The notes below the pieces were generated by a model. The model had not been told where the DNA came from and ran no database searches. It saw nothing but the letters and a program-made list of their open reading frames with translations. This document shows positions 8,783-16,613 of a stretch of DNA of 64,000 bases, piece by piece. Origin of the DNA: Solibacillus daqui (GTDB lineage: Bacteria > Bacillota > Bacilli > Bacillales_A > Planococcaceae); assembly GCF_028747805.1 (NCBI RefSeq), contig NZ_CP114887.1, forward strand, positions 3,807,001 through 3,871,000, written 5' to 3'. Position 1 is the stretch's first letter. Each line of letters begins with the position of its first letter. The translations under genes were made by a program, and so were the position numbers.

Positions 8783-9862
8783 TTACACAGACTTGGTCAT
8801 CTCTTTTTTGATTTTTTGGCGTTCATGGTAAATGTTTTGTACCACTACTTTAATAACACAATACGTTGGAATTGCAATAATAATGCCGATGAAGCCGGCG
8901 ATATTTCCTGCCGCTAAAACAAGTGAAATAACTGTTAATGGGTGAATATCTAATGATTTCCCCATTACATTTGGCGTGATTAAGTTACTTTCCAGTTGCT
9001 GTGCCACTAATGTAATGACACACACCCAAATGACTAATACTGGGTCTTGGATAAGCGCGACAATCACTGCTGGTACAAGCGATACCCATGGACCGATGAA
9101 CGGAATCATGTTCATGAAAAATGCAAACAGCGCCAATAATAACGAGTATTCCAATTTAATGATTAAATAACCGATAAACATCATAGTGGCCAGTAAAAAA
9201 CTTACTAACACTTGTCCTTGTACATAGCTACGTAACACTTTATCAATATCTTCTAATGTTTTCTTAATCCAAGAACGCGTGTCCCCTGAAAAGATATCAT
9301 AAATATTAGGTGCAAACTTTTCATGATCTTTTAACATAAAAATAAAGAAAAACGGTACTAAAATTAGTGTAAACGTCACCGATACCGCACCACTTACAAA
9401 GTTCACGAAATAACGACTACTCGTTATGGCAATGTCTTGAATGGAGCTTGTAATAGACGCGACAAATTCATCCACTTGTGGTGGTAATATACCGGGGTTT
9501 TCTATAATATAGTTAACCGCCTGCTCAATTTGAGTCGCAATTGTTGGTGCATTTTCTACTAGGCGATTCACCTGATTGGCAATTGGATTGCCAATTAATA
9601 AGAAAACGCTTGTTAAAACCCCTGCTAATAAGAGCACAATGGTTAATAAGCTCCCCCATCTTGGCATACCTCGTTTTTCGAGTAAACGTTGCAATGGCTC
9701 GGTAATATAATACAGCACGCCGCCTAATAATAATGGCATCATAATCGTTTTAAAAATAATGATAATTGGATTAAATAAATGATAAATTTCCATGAAATAT
9801 TTTATGATTAATAAGGAAATTAATAATCCTATTCCAAATTGAAACCACAGTTTCCTCGTCAT
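8783..9862 (-). CDS. AI-2E family permease (YtvI/YueF type)
   Basis: A 359-residue integral membrane protein of the AI-2E/PerM family. Two N-terminal helices are followed by a long amphipathic stretch (about residues 75-150), then five or six helices in the C-terminal half. The hallmark conserved segment AFFMNMIPFIGPWVSLVP lies near residue 245. Family members transport autoinducer-2 (TqsA), act as Na+(Li+)/H+ antiporters, or are uncharacterised; sequence alone does not separate these roles. The ATG at 9862 is preceded by GGAAGTGAG. It is monocistronic with its own terminator. Confidence 0.88.
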   Translation of the reverse strand: MTRKLWFQFGIGLLISLLIIKYFMEIYHLFNPIIIIFKTIMMPLLLGGVLYYITEPLQRLLEKRGMPRWGSLLTIVLLLAGVLTSVFLLIGNPIANQVNRLVENAPTIATQIEQAVNYIIENPGILPPQVDEFVASITSSIQDIAITSSRYFVNFVSGAVSVTFTLILVPFFFIFMLKDHEKFAPNIYDIFSGDTRSWIKKTLEDIDKVLRSYVQGQVLVSFLLATMMFIGYLIIKLEYSLLLALFAFFMNMIPFIGPWVSLVPAVIVALIQDPVLVIWVCVITLVAQQLESNLITPNVMGKSLDIHPLTVISLVLAAGNIAGFIGIIIAIPTYCVIKVVVQNIYHERQKIKKEMTKSV

Positions 9863-9959
9863 TAACTCACTTCCTTTTTTGCTTTCTTCAAGTAAAACCT
9901 ACTATAATACTTTGTACATTTTAGCATGCCATAAAGTGTCATTAATTACAAAAGAAAAA

Positions 9960-9993
9960 GGACATTTTGCTGTTAAAATTAAGCAAAATGTCC
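9960..9993 (-). terminator. Terminator of the M3 peptidase gene
   Basis: A perfect 11-bp stem, GGACATTTTGC/GCAAAATGTCC, is followed on the minus strand by TTTTTC. It starts 12 bases after the peptidase stop codon. Confidence 0.85.
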
Positions 9994-10005
9994 CCAAATT
10001 ATTTC

Positions 10006-11703
10006 TTATAAATTTTTATCATCAACAGCATTTAAATAATCTTCAATAGTACCAATAACGGATTCTACACAACCCTCTTCAAATGGTGAAATTAATCCAG
10101 CCTCTTCTACTAGCTTCGTGAAGGCAAATGATCCACCTAATTGGCAAAGGTGTAAATAATCTTTCCATGCGCCTTCGAAGTCTTCACCTGAGCGTTTCCA
10201 GAATTGGAATGCACAAATTTGCGCTAATGTGTAATCGATGTAATAAAACGGGCTTGCATAAATATGACCTTGACGTTGCCATACTGCACCAGATTCTAAA
10301 TAGTCGTGCCCATCGTAATCGCGGTGTGGTAAATACTTCGCCTCAATTTCTTTCCATGCCGCATTACGCTCAGCTGGAGTCATTTCAGGGTTTTCGTACA
10401 CAACGTGCTGGAACTCATCAACTGACACTCCATATGGTAAGAATAATAAGCCACTGCTTAAATGTGAGAATTTGTATTTCTCAGTTTGATGCTTAAAGAA
10501 TAGCTCCATCCAAGGCCATGTGAAAAATTCCATACTCATTGAGTGAATTTCACAAGACTCATATGTTGGCCATAAGTACTCTGGAATTCCGATGTTACGG
10601 CTAGAGTATACTTGGAATGCGTGACCTGCTTCGTGCGTTAAAACATCGATGTCACCTGATGTTCCATTAAAGTTTGAGAAAATAAACGGCGAATCATAGT
10701 CTTCAATAAACGTACAATAACCGCCACTTTCTTTCCCTTTTTTCGCAACTAAATCCATTAAATCATGCTCAATCATATAGTTAAAGAATTCGCCAGTTTC
10801 TTTAGAAAGCTCGTCGTACATTTTCTTCCCGTTTTCAACAATCCACTGTGCATCGCCTTGCGGTACAGCATTCCCCGTTAAGAACGATAAGCCTTCATCA
10901 TAAAACTTGAACTCGTCTACACCTATGCGCTCTGCTTGGCGTGCGTATAATTTCGACGCAAGTGGCACGATAAATTCACGTACTTGCTCACGGAATTTTG
11001 CAACCATTTCTGCATTATAGTCTACACGATTCATGTTGACATAGCCTAGCTCTACATAGTTTTTAAAGCCCAAAGTAGTTGCGATTTTATGACGTAGCTT
11101 AACTAATTGATCATAAATTGAATCAAACTTTTCTTTGTTTTCTGCAAAGAAATTAAAGTTCGCTTCACGTGCTGCTTTACGTACAGCACGGTCTGTTGAT
11201 TCTGCATATGGTGCTAATTGTGCTAATGTTAATGTTTTACCATCAAACTCAATTTGTGCCGATGCAACTAGCTTGCTATATTCAGACGTTAATTTGTTTT
11301 CTTGTTGCATTAACTCAATGACTTCTGGTGAGAAGCCTTTTAACTGATTTTCTGCTAATGCAAATAGTTGCGTGCCCCATTTCTCCTCTAGTTGCGAACG
11401 GAATGGTGATTTTACAAGCTCTGTATAATAGTTAAATACTAGTTCTTCTACTACAGGACCGATTTCATCAAAGTGATCACGCTCTTTTTGATAAAACTCA
11501 TCATTCGTATCAATCGAAGCACGAATATAGACGATATTTGCCATTGTTGAATACGTGTTGCGGATTTTGTTTAGCTTATCAATTACTCCACTTTGCGCTT
11601 CAACGGAATCCGCCGCTTTAAATTCTTCTAAAAGAACCACATATTGTTCTTTCATGTCATCTAAATTTGGACGTTTGTAATCAAATTCTTTAAATGTAGC
11701 CAT
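10006..11703 (-). CDS. M3 family oligoendopeptidase (PepF-like)
   Basis: A zinc metallopeptidase of family M3 that degrades short peptides in the cytosol. The active-site helix is LTHEAGHAFQVY near residue 345 (HExxH), with the distal Glu ligand expected in PTYESCEIHSMSMEFF about 25 residues on. At 565 residues it belongs to the shorter M3 group, not the ~600-residue PepF proper. The frame opens with a GTG at 11712, but that codon overlaps the GAGGTG ribosome site; ATG at 11703, six bases after the site, is the better start. No partner gene adjoins. A 17-bp palindrome lies just upstream of the ribosome site. Confidence 0.93.
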   Translation of the reverse strand: MATFKEFDYKRPNLDDMKEQYVVLLEEFKAADSVEAQSGVIDKLNKIRNTYSTMANIVYIRASIDTNDEFYQKERDHFDEIGPVVEELVFNYYTELVKSPFRSQLEEKWGTQLFALAENQLKGFSPEVIELMQQENKLTSEYSKLVASAQIEFDGKTLTLAQLAPYAESTDRAVRKAAREANFNFFAENKEKFDSIYDQLVKLRHKIATTLGFKNYVELGYVNMNRVDYNAEMVAKFREQVREFIVPLASKLYARQAERIGVDEFKFYDEGLSFLTGNAVPQGDAQWIVENGKKMYDELSKETGEFFNYMIEHDLMDLVAKKGKESGGYCTFIEDYDSPFIFSNFNGTSGDIDVLTHEAGHAFQVYSSRNIGIPEYLWPTYESCEIHSMSMEFFTWPWMELFFKHQTEKYKFSHLSSGLLFLPYGVSVDEFQHVVYENPEMTPAERNAAWKEIEAKYLPHRDYDGHDYLESGAVWQRQGHIYASPFYYIDYTLAQICAFQFWKRSGEDFEGAWKDYLHLCQLGGSFAFTKLVEEAGLISPFEEGCVESVIGTIEDYLNAVDDKNL

Positions 11704-11721
11704 TATTATCACCTCATAATT

Positions 11722-11738
11722 ATTTCGGTAACCGAAAT
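11722..11738. promoter_or_regulatory. Perfect 17-bp palindrome in the leader of the M3 peptidase gene
   Basis: ATTTCGGT-A-ACCGAAAT ends about 10 bases before the GAGGTG ribosome site. With a one-base centre it cannot form a useful RNA hairpin, so a dimeric repressor site is likelier. I cannot match it to a known regulator. Confidence 0.45.
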
Positions 11739-11873
11739 TCGTATAGTTTATTATTTATTATATTCTAACAAATTGCAAATATAATCAGAAAATTTAAAGC
11801 AATTTTCAATATTATAACTGAAATAACAATAGATTCATATTAATAGTCTCTCAAATTATCAATTTAAATGAAA

Positions 11874-11912
11874 GAAATCACATTACCATTAGTGATAATG
11901 TGATTTCAAATT
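11874..11912 (+). terminator. Orphan terminator-like hairpin
   Basis: A perfect 12-bp stem, GAAATCACATTA/TAATGTGATTTC, with a 10-base loop is followed on the plus strand by AAATTTTTG. No plus-strand gene precedes it, so its role is unclear. The AT-rich stretch on both sides (about 11740-12050) shows no reading frame I can support. Confidence 0.5.
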
Positions 11913-12058
11913 TTTGAATAATACGACTACCTATCGTTGTGTCTTTTTCATCTATTATTCTCATAATTATATTATTCTTCTTACATATATTTTGGGTGAT
12001 TCAAACTTTAAATGGCAATAACTCTAGCATAACGCAGACATATTTAACCATTTACCAA

Positions 12059-12270
12059 TAAAAAAGGTCTTGTCTGGAAAGTGATTTCCGGACAAGACCT
12101 TTGCGCCGAGGTTAGAGGCTAGCACGAAGCTAATCATGAATACGCTATCACCGATCGTGACATTTTAGCATTCGTTCTTTACTTACGACCAACCTGATAG
12201 CAGCCAACTGCGGATAAATAACACATGAGTGGACACTGTCAAAAAGTAAACACTTTTTGGACAGCTCCCT
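12059..12270 (+). repeat. Dispersed repeat family A, copy A1
   Basis: The hairpin AAGGTCTTGTC...GACAAGACCTT (12064-12102) is followed by the conserved tail with GAGGCTAGCACGAAGCTA and TTTTAGCATTCGTTCTTTAC. Similarity to copy A3 continues to GCGGATAA and CATGAG near 12229. The far end holds a second hairpin (AAAAAGTAAACACTTTTT, 12240-12258) that can terminate the convergent yebC-type gene. Thus both ends carry terminator-like structures. Confidence 0.8.
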
Positions 12271-12279
12271 TTGAGCTTT

Positions 12280-12999
12280 TTATTCGCCTAAATCAGCATT
12301 ATGATAAACGCGTTGTACATCTTCTAAATCTTCTAACGCATCGATCATTTTTTCGAATTTTGCTAAGTCATCACCAGCTAATGCTACTTCTGTCATTGGT
12401 AACATCGCTAACTCTGCTACTGTAAATTCTTCAATACCAGCACCCTTGAATGCTTCTTGTGTTGCATGGAACTGCTCTGGCTCTACATAAACGATGATTG
12501 TGCCTTCTTCATCCATAATATCACGCATATCTAAATCTGCTTCCATTAAGATTTCAAGGATTTCATCTTCTGATTTGCCTTCAACCCCGAATACTGCAGT
12601 ATTTTGGAACATGTGCGCTGCTGAACCAGATACACCCATGTTACCGCCGTTTTTACCGAATGCTGCACGAACTTCTGAAGCTGTACGGTTTACGTTGTTT
12701 GTTAAAGCATCAACGATAACCATTGTACCTGCTACGCCGAAACCTTCGTAGCGTAGCTCGTCAAATTGCTCGTCGCCGCCACCTTTAGCTTTGTCAATTG
12801 CTTTTTCGATGATATGTTTTGGTACCGAATATGTTTTCGCACGCTCTAAAACGGTTTTTAATGCGCGGTTTGATTCTGGATTTGGTTCACCAGATTTTGC
12901 TGCTACATAAATTTCTCGACCAAACTTTGCATAGATACGACTGTTAGCTGCGTCTTTACCAGCCTTTTTGTCTTTAATGTTATTCCACTTACGACCCAT
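12280..12999 (-). CDS. YebC/PmpR family protein (YeeI-like)
   Basis: A 239-residue cytosolic protein of the YebC/TACO1 family. The N-terminus begins [17 protein letters not shown] and the diagnostic [11 protein letters not shown] and GNMGVSGS motifs follow at about residues 100-125. The MGRKWN opening resembles B. subtilis YeeI. Family members were described as transcription regulators and more recently as translation factors relieving ribosome stalls at proline-rich stretches; which role applies here cannot be read from sequence. The start is ATG at 12999, since the upstream GTG lies inside the AGAGAGTG ribosome site. Monocistronic. Confidence 0.93.
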   Translation of the reverse strand: MGRKWNNIKDKKAGKDAANSRIYAKFGREIYVAAKSGEPNPESNRALKTVLERAKTYSVPKHIIEKAIDKAKGGGDEQFDELRYEGFGVAGTMVIVDALTNNVNRTASEVRAAFGKNGGNMGVSGSAAHMFQNTAVFGVEGKSEDEILEILMEADLDMRDIMDEEGTIIVYVEPEQFHATQEAFKGAGIEEFTVAELAMLPMTEVALAGDDLAKFEKMIDALEDLEDVQRVYHNADLGE

Positions 13000-13223
13000 T
13001 TTGTTCACTCTCTTTCGATATTCTATTGATAACGTTATATAAAACGAAAAAATATTTTTTAACTTAATTATTATACTTGAACTCTAAAAAAAAGTGAAAT
13101 TACTTAACATAAAATGGACTTTAGTTGAAGAAATTAAATAACTATTATGCGTGTGGTAAAGTCTCTTTCAATACTGATACTTGCAAATTAATATTCTATA
13201 TGTTAATAATTGAATTGTAAAAT

Positions 13224-13242
13224 AATTTACGTTTTGTAAATT
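13224..13242. promoter_or_regulatory. Inverted repeat upstream of the SDR gene, possible operator
   Basis: AATTTAC-N5-GTAAATT is a perfect 7-bp inverted repeat ending 25 bases before the SDR start codon. A TetR-type regulator is encoded just downstream of the SDR, so it is a plausible binding site. No second copy was seen at the regulator's own promoter. Confidence 0.35.
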
Positions 13243-13267
13243 AACTAACTATATGGAGGCTCTTAAA

Positions 13268-14011
13268 ATGAGATTAAAAGGTAAAGTAGCGATTATTACA
13301 GGCGCAGCAAACGGGATGGGTGCCGAAGAAGCAAAATTATTTGCAAAAGAAGGCGCGAAAGTTGTAGCAACAGACTTTAATGAAGCAAAATTACTTGAAG
13401 TAGAAGCAGAAATCAAAGCAGCTGGTGGCGAAATAACTGCGATTAAGCAAAACGTTATTTCTGAAGACGAATGGAAAGCGGTCGTAGCGAAAACAATTGA
13501 GTTATATGGTAAAGTCGATATTCTTGTAAACAATGCGGGCGTTGCGAGTCCAAATAGTTTCGCTAATATGGAAATGGACGAGTGGAATGCCGTTATGGAC
13601 ATCAACTTAAATGGTTGTGTGTTAGGGATGAAATACTGTATTCCAGAAATGAAAAAAGCGGGCGGCGGTTCTGTTATTAATATTTCTTCTATTGGCGGTA
13701 TTGTAGGGATGGCTGGATCAAGCCCTTATACAGCTGCAAAAGGTGCATTACGTGCATTATCTAAATCAGCTGCAGTAGAATACGGAAAAGATAAAATTCG
13801 CGTAAACTCATTACACCCAGGTATTATCGTAACACCTATGACAGCACAATCAATGGAAGTGGCAATGCCTTATTACGAACTACATACGCAATTACCTTAC
13901 TTTGGCCAACCAGAGGATATAGCATATGGCGTCGTATTTTTAGCGAGTGATGAATCGAAATTTATGACAGGTGCAGAGCTTGTTATTGATGGTGGATGGA
14001 CAGCTCTATAA
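13268..14011 (+). CDS. Short-chain dehydrogenase/reductase
   Basis: A 247-residue classical SDR using NAD(P)H. Visible elements are the cofactor loop TGAANGMG (residues 12-19), NNAG (about 88-91), the catalytic Ser in NISSIGG (about 140), and the Tyr-Lys pair in YTAAK (about 153-157). The C-terminal DGGWTA is typical of glucose-1-dehydrogenase-like or 3-alpha/20-beta-hydroxysteroid dehydrogenase-like members. The substrate is unknown. ATG at 13268 is used because GGAGG lies nine bases before it; an earlier in-frame ATG overlaps that site. A second SDR of the same type lies at 26243. The gene ends in a hairpin, then a TetR-type gene follows. Confidence 0.9.
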   Translation: MRLKGKVAIITGAANGMGAEEAKLFAKEGAKVVATDFNEAKLLEVEAEIKAAGGEITAIKQNVISEDEWKAVVAKTIELYGKVDILVNNAGVASPNSFANMEMDEWNAVMDINLNGCVLGMKYCIPEMKKAGGGSVINISSIGGIVGMAGSSPYTAAKGALRALSKSAAVEYGKDKIRVNSLHPGIIVTPMTAQSMEVAMPYYELHTQLPYFGQPEDIAYGVVFLASDESKFMTGAELVIDGGWTAL

Positions 14012-14018
14012 AATTATG

Positions 14019-14060
14019 GAATCATGGAATGAGAGCAATCTTGTTTCATGGTTCTTTTTC
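14019..14060 (+). terminator. Terminator of the SDR gene
   Basis: GAATCATGGAA pairs with TTTCATGGTTC (with two G-U pairs), then CTTTTTCT-type T-rich sequence follows. It starts eight bases after the stop codon. Confidence 0.7.
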
Positions 14061-14227
14061 TATGCAAATAATTTATTTTCCTGTCATAGTTGGAACTGAA
14101 AAGCTCATGGATGTTTTATCATTATAATTAAACTGAAAACATTGGTAGTATTAACAGATTGGACGAAATTACGATAAGAATTAAAGTAAAGAAGAATCAT
14201 GATTAGAGGAATATACAGATAGGTGTG

Positions 14228-14830
14228 ATGTACTTGAAACTAGACGCTAGACAAGTTCAGTCTATAAAAAAATTGCATAAAGCGTATCTTTCATTACTAC
14301 TAGAATCCAATGAAAACATGTCTATCCAAAGCCTTTGCTTGGAGGCGCGAATAACGCGGCCAACTTTTTATAAATTTTACAAGGATCCCATGGAGCTACG
14401 CCTACATTTACATGAAACGTTATTGAATAACTTAAAAGCTTGCTTACAAATTAACAATCCAAAAGATATGACTGATTTTGGTCCAGAAGAATTGCCTGAA
14501 AATATGTTGTGGCTTTTTGAACATATTTTAGAAAATCAATTGGCTTATGAAGTTTTATTAGTTAATCAACCAGATGGGCTGTTTATTAAGTCTTTTAAAG
14601 AAATTTTGCTAAAGTACATTGACGATGGAGTTACAACGACAAAAATACCTCCACAACATATAAGAGCGCAAAGATCATTTGTTGTCCATTATGTTGCAGG
14701 TGCCTATATGGAAAGCATTACGTGGTGGATTCAAAATAATTGTATGCATGATGCGTCTTTTATGGCGTTAAAATTACTTGAACTCTCCTTACATGGCCCT
14801 TATAAAGTAGAAATTCAATGGAAAAAATAA
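14228..14830 (+). CDS. TetR/AcrR-type transcriptional regulator
   Basis: A 200-residue predicted repressor. The N-terminal helices and helix-turn-helix (about residues 30-55, MSIQSLCLEARITRPTFYKFYKD) fit the TetR pattern, in which the segment ending TFYxxYxxx is highly recognisable. The C-terminal ~140 residues form the ligand-binding, dimerising domain. The start is uncertain: ATG 14228 lies too close to AGGTG, and TTG 14234 gives better spacing. It follows the SDR gene by about 210 bases behind a terminator, so it is transcribed separately; control of the SDR is plausible but unproven. Confidence 0.78.
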   Translation: MYLKLDARQVQSIKKLHKAYLSLLLESNENMSIQSLCLEARITRPTFYKFYKDPMELRLHLHETLLNNLKACLQINNPKDMTDFGPEELPENMLWLFEHILENQLAYEVLLVNQPDGLFIKSFKEILLKYIDDGVTTTKIPPQHIRAQRSFVVHYVAGAYMESITWWIQNNCMHDASFMALKLLELSLHGPYKVEIQWKK

Positions 14831-14946
14831 AGTAGTGCTTGGTACATGGATGTTCTAAGGGATATGTATCCGGCACTCTTATTTAATTTGCCATAAACAG
14901 ATTGATTATGGAGATAAAACATACATGTGACTTCATCCATAGAATT

Positions 14947-15230
14947 TCAAGATTGCTCGGGTAAGTGTGAATTTGTTACGAAATCAGAAAGATACATAAT
15001 GGCTGTAACCCAAACCACATTGGCAATAGATTCAAAGATAATCATTACATGAATCGTGCGAAATGAATGAATTTCCCAAATCAGCTTAAAACCCTTAGTT
15101 AATTCTTGCCTTTTGGAAGCATTCATTTTCCTTTCGAATGGCGTATGATCAATAACAAACATACAAATAGTGTAGAAAGCACAATGAATTACGTTCAGGA
15201 TTACCTAATTTTCCTTCTGTAGGATACATT
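14947..15230 (-). pseudogene. Remnant of an MFS transporter gene
   Basis: The minus strand holds two overlapping pieces of one transporter in different frames. The first is a hydrophobic segment, FIVLSTLFVCLLLIIRHSKG (about 15135-15195), preceded and followed by stops. The second, 14947-15162, reads KGFKLIWEIHSFRTIHVMI then more helix and stops. In MFS drug-exporter homologues the sixth helix is followed by this kind of loop and helix 7, so a frameshift and loss of both ends are the simplest reading. The rest of the 14831-15333 gap shows no other feature except the ybjQ promoter region. Confidence 0.6.
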
Positions 15231-15333
15231 CAATTAAGTTACTTACATATTATTGTATAACAACCATAATTTATAAAAGTTTTATTGTATACTAACTGTG
15301 TAAGTAATATTTCATATTAAGGGGCGGATTCAA

Positions 15334-15654
15334 ATGATTATCGTAACAACTGAAAATATTGCGCATCATCAAATTACAGAAGTAATAGGTCCGGTATTTG
15401 GTTTAACCGTTAGAGCTAGAGGGATTGGCAAAGATATCGTAGCTTCACTAAAGGGACTTGTAGGCGGAGAAATCAGTCAGTATACAGAAATGCTTGAAGA
15501 TGCTCGAAAGCAAGCGATGGATCGAATGGTGCAAAACGCTACGGCAATGGGTGCAAATGCAATTATTATGATGCGTTTTGACTCTGGTGAAATTGGGCAA
15601 AATATGAGCGAAATTGTTGCTTATGGTACAGCTGTTATTGTGGAGAAAAGATAG
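15334..15654 (+). CDS. YbjQ/UPF0145 family protein
   Basis: A 106-residue protein of the UPF0145 (YbjQ) family, which forms small pentamer-like beta assemblies; a heavy-metal-binding role has been proposed but is not established. Typical segments are VRARGIGKDIVASLKGLVGGE, shown here in part by VGGEISQYTEMLEDARKQA near residue 45, and the end VAYGTAVIVE. An AGGGGCGG site precedes the ATG. The next gene starts three bases after the stop, so both are co-translated from one message. Confidence 0.9.
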   Translation: MIIVTTENIAHHQITEVIGPVFGLTVRARGIGKDIVASLKGLVGGEISQYTEMLEDARKQAMDRMVQNATAMGANAIIMMRFDSGEIGQNMSEIVAYGTAVIVEKR

Positions 15655-15657
15655 CGA

Positions 15658-15891
15658 ATGGGATGGATTGTAGGGTTTTATGGTATCCAATTGTTAATTC
15701 TCATTATTTTAATAATCGGTTCATGGTTCTTTTGGGATCGTCGCTTCAAAACAAAACATGGTAAACACGTTCCTAAAGGCTTCGAACGTACAAATGAAAT
15801 ATCGATTGATCCGAGTACAAACAAGCGATTAATTGTTTACTTCCACCCAGAAACCGGCGAGCGTTTCTATAAAGAAGAAAATAATAATTAA
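15658..15891 (+). CDS. Small membrane protein co-transcribed with the YbjQ gene
   Basis: A 77-residue protein with one N-terminal hydrophobic helix (about residues 4-26, ending SWFFWDRR) and a basic, soluble tail. The tail contains NKRLIVYFHPETGERFYK, which looks like a short beta-hairpin. The family is not recognised. It lies three bases after the YbjQ stop codon with no room for a separate promoter. It may anchor or assist the YbjQ protein at the membrane; this is inference from position only. Confidence 0.75.
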   Translation: MGWIVGFYGIQLLILIILIIGSWFFWDRRFKTKHGKHVPKGFERTNEISIDPSTNKRLIVYFHPETGERFYKEENNN

Positions 15892-15895
15892 CATG

Positions 15896-15935
15896 AAAAG
15901 GCGCCTGACTTCAAACAGGTACCTTTTCTTTTTTT
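15896..15935 (+). terminator. Terminator of the ybjQ operon
   Basis: AAAAGGCGCCTG pairs with CAGGTACCTTTT (two central mismatches) and is followed by CTTTTTTT. It begins two bases after the stop codon. Confidence 0.8.
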
Positions 15936-16019
15936 GGTTTTTTCTAAAATATTTTTTCTATCGTTGTCACAAATCGATAACCAATTCAGTTATATATGCC
16001 AGAGAGGAGGGGGAACGTA

Positions 16020-16613
16020 TTGACTGCATCAAATACACCTAGGGAAAATACTGAGTTTGCTACAAAATCTATTGTAGTACAAGTTCAATCGGGCAATATT
16101 CAAGCCTATACAGAAATTATCCGTAGCTTTCAAAAACAAATCTATATTTACTGTTATTATCTACTGGGAAGTAAGGAAGAAGCGGAGGATGCGGCACAAG
16201 ATATTTTTATAAAAGGATTAGAAAATATCCGTAATTTTTCATATACAGTCTCATTCTCAGCATGGCTTTACAAAATTGCACATCACCATTGTATGGATAT
16301 ACTTAAAAAGAAAAACAAAAGCTACAAATTTTGGACAAGTTTTAAGAAGGAACAAGCACACGATCAGAGTCATAGGCAAGCATATGAATATGATGATTTC
16401 ATTCACGAGTTATTAGAAAAGTTAAGTGTGGACGAAAGAAGAATTCTGCTACTTAGATCGATTGAAGAATATAGCTTTGATGAAATTGCTTCGATTATGG
16501 AACTTAAAGCAACGACTGTTCGAAAAAAATATGAACGATTACGTAAAAAATTGCTGAAAGAGAAAAAGTTGGGAGGGGAAATTTATGAACACTCGCTCAA
16601 AACAGAAGGATAA
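16020..16613 (+). CDS. ECF-type RNA polymerase sigma factor
   Basis: A 197-residue group 4 (ECF) sigma factor. Region 2 includes YYLLGSKEEAEDAAQDIFIK (about residues 45-65), which melts and reads the -10 element. Region 4 is LSVDERRILLLRSIEEYSF plus the recognition helix ELKATTVRKKYERLRKK near the C-terminus. The chosen start is TTG at 16020, six to eight bases after an AGAGGAGGGGG site; an earlier ATG lies upstream of that site. The stop codon falls inside the next gene, a DUF4179 anti-sigma factor. No promoter resembling an autoregulated ECF site could be picked out upstream. Confidence 0.88.
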   Translation: MTASNTPRENTEFATKSIVVQVQSGNIQAYTEIIRSFQKQIYIYCYYLLGSKEEAEDAAQDIFIKGLENIRNFSYTVSFSAWLYKIAHHHCMDILKKKNKSYKFWTSFKKEQAHDQSHRQAYEYDDFIHELLEKLSVDERRILLLRSIEEYSFDEIASIMELKATTVRKKYERLRKKLLKEKKLGGEIYEHSLKTEG

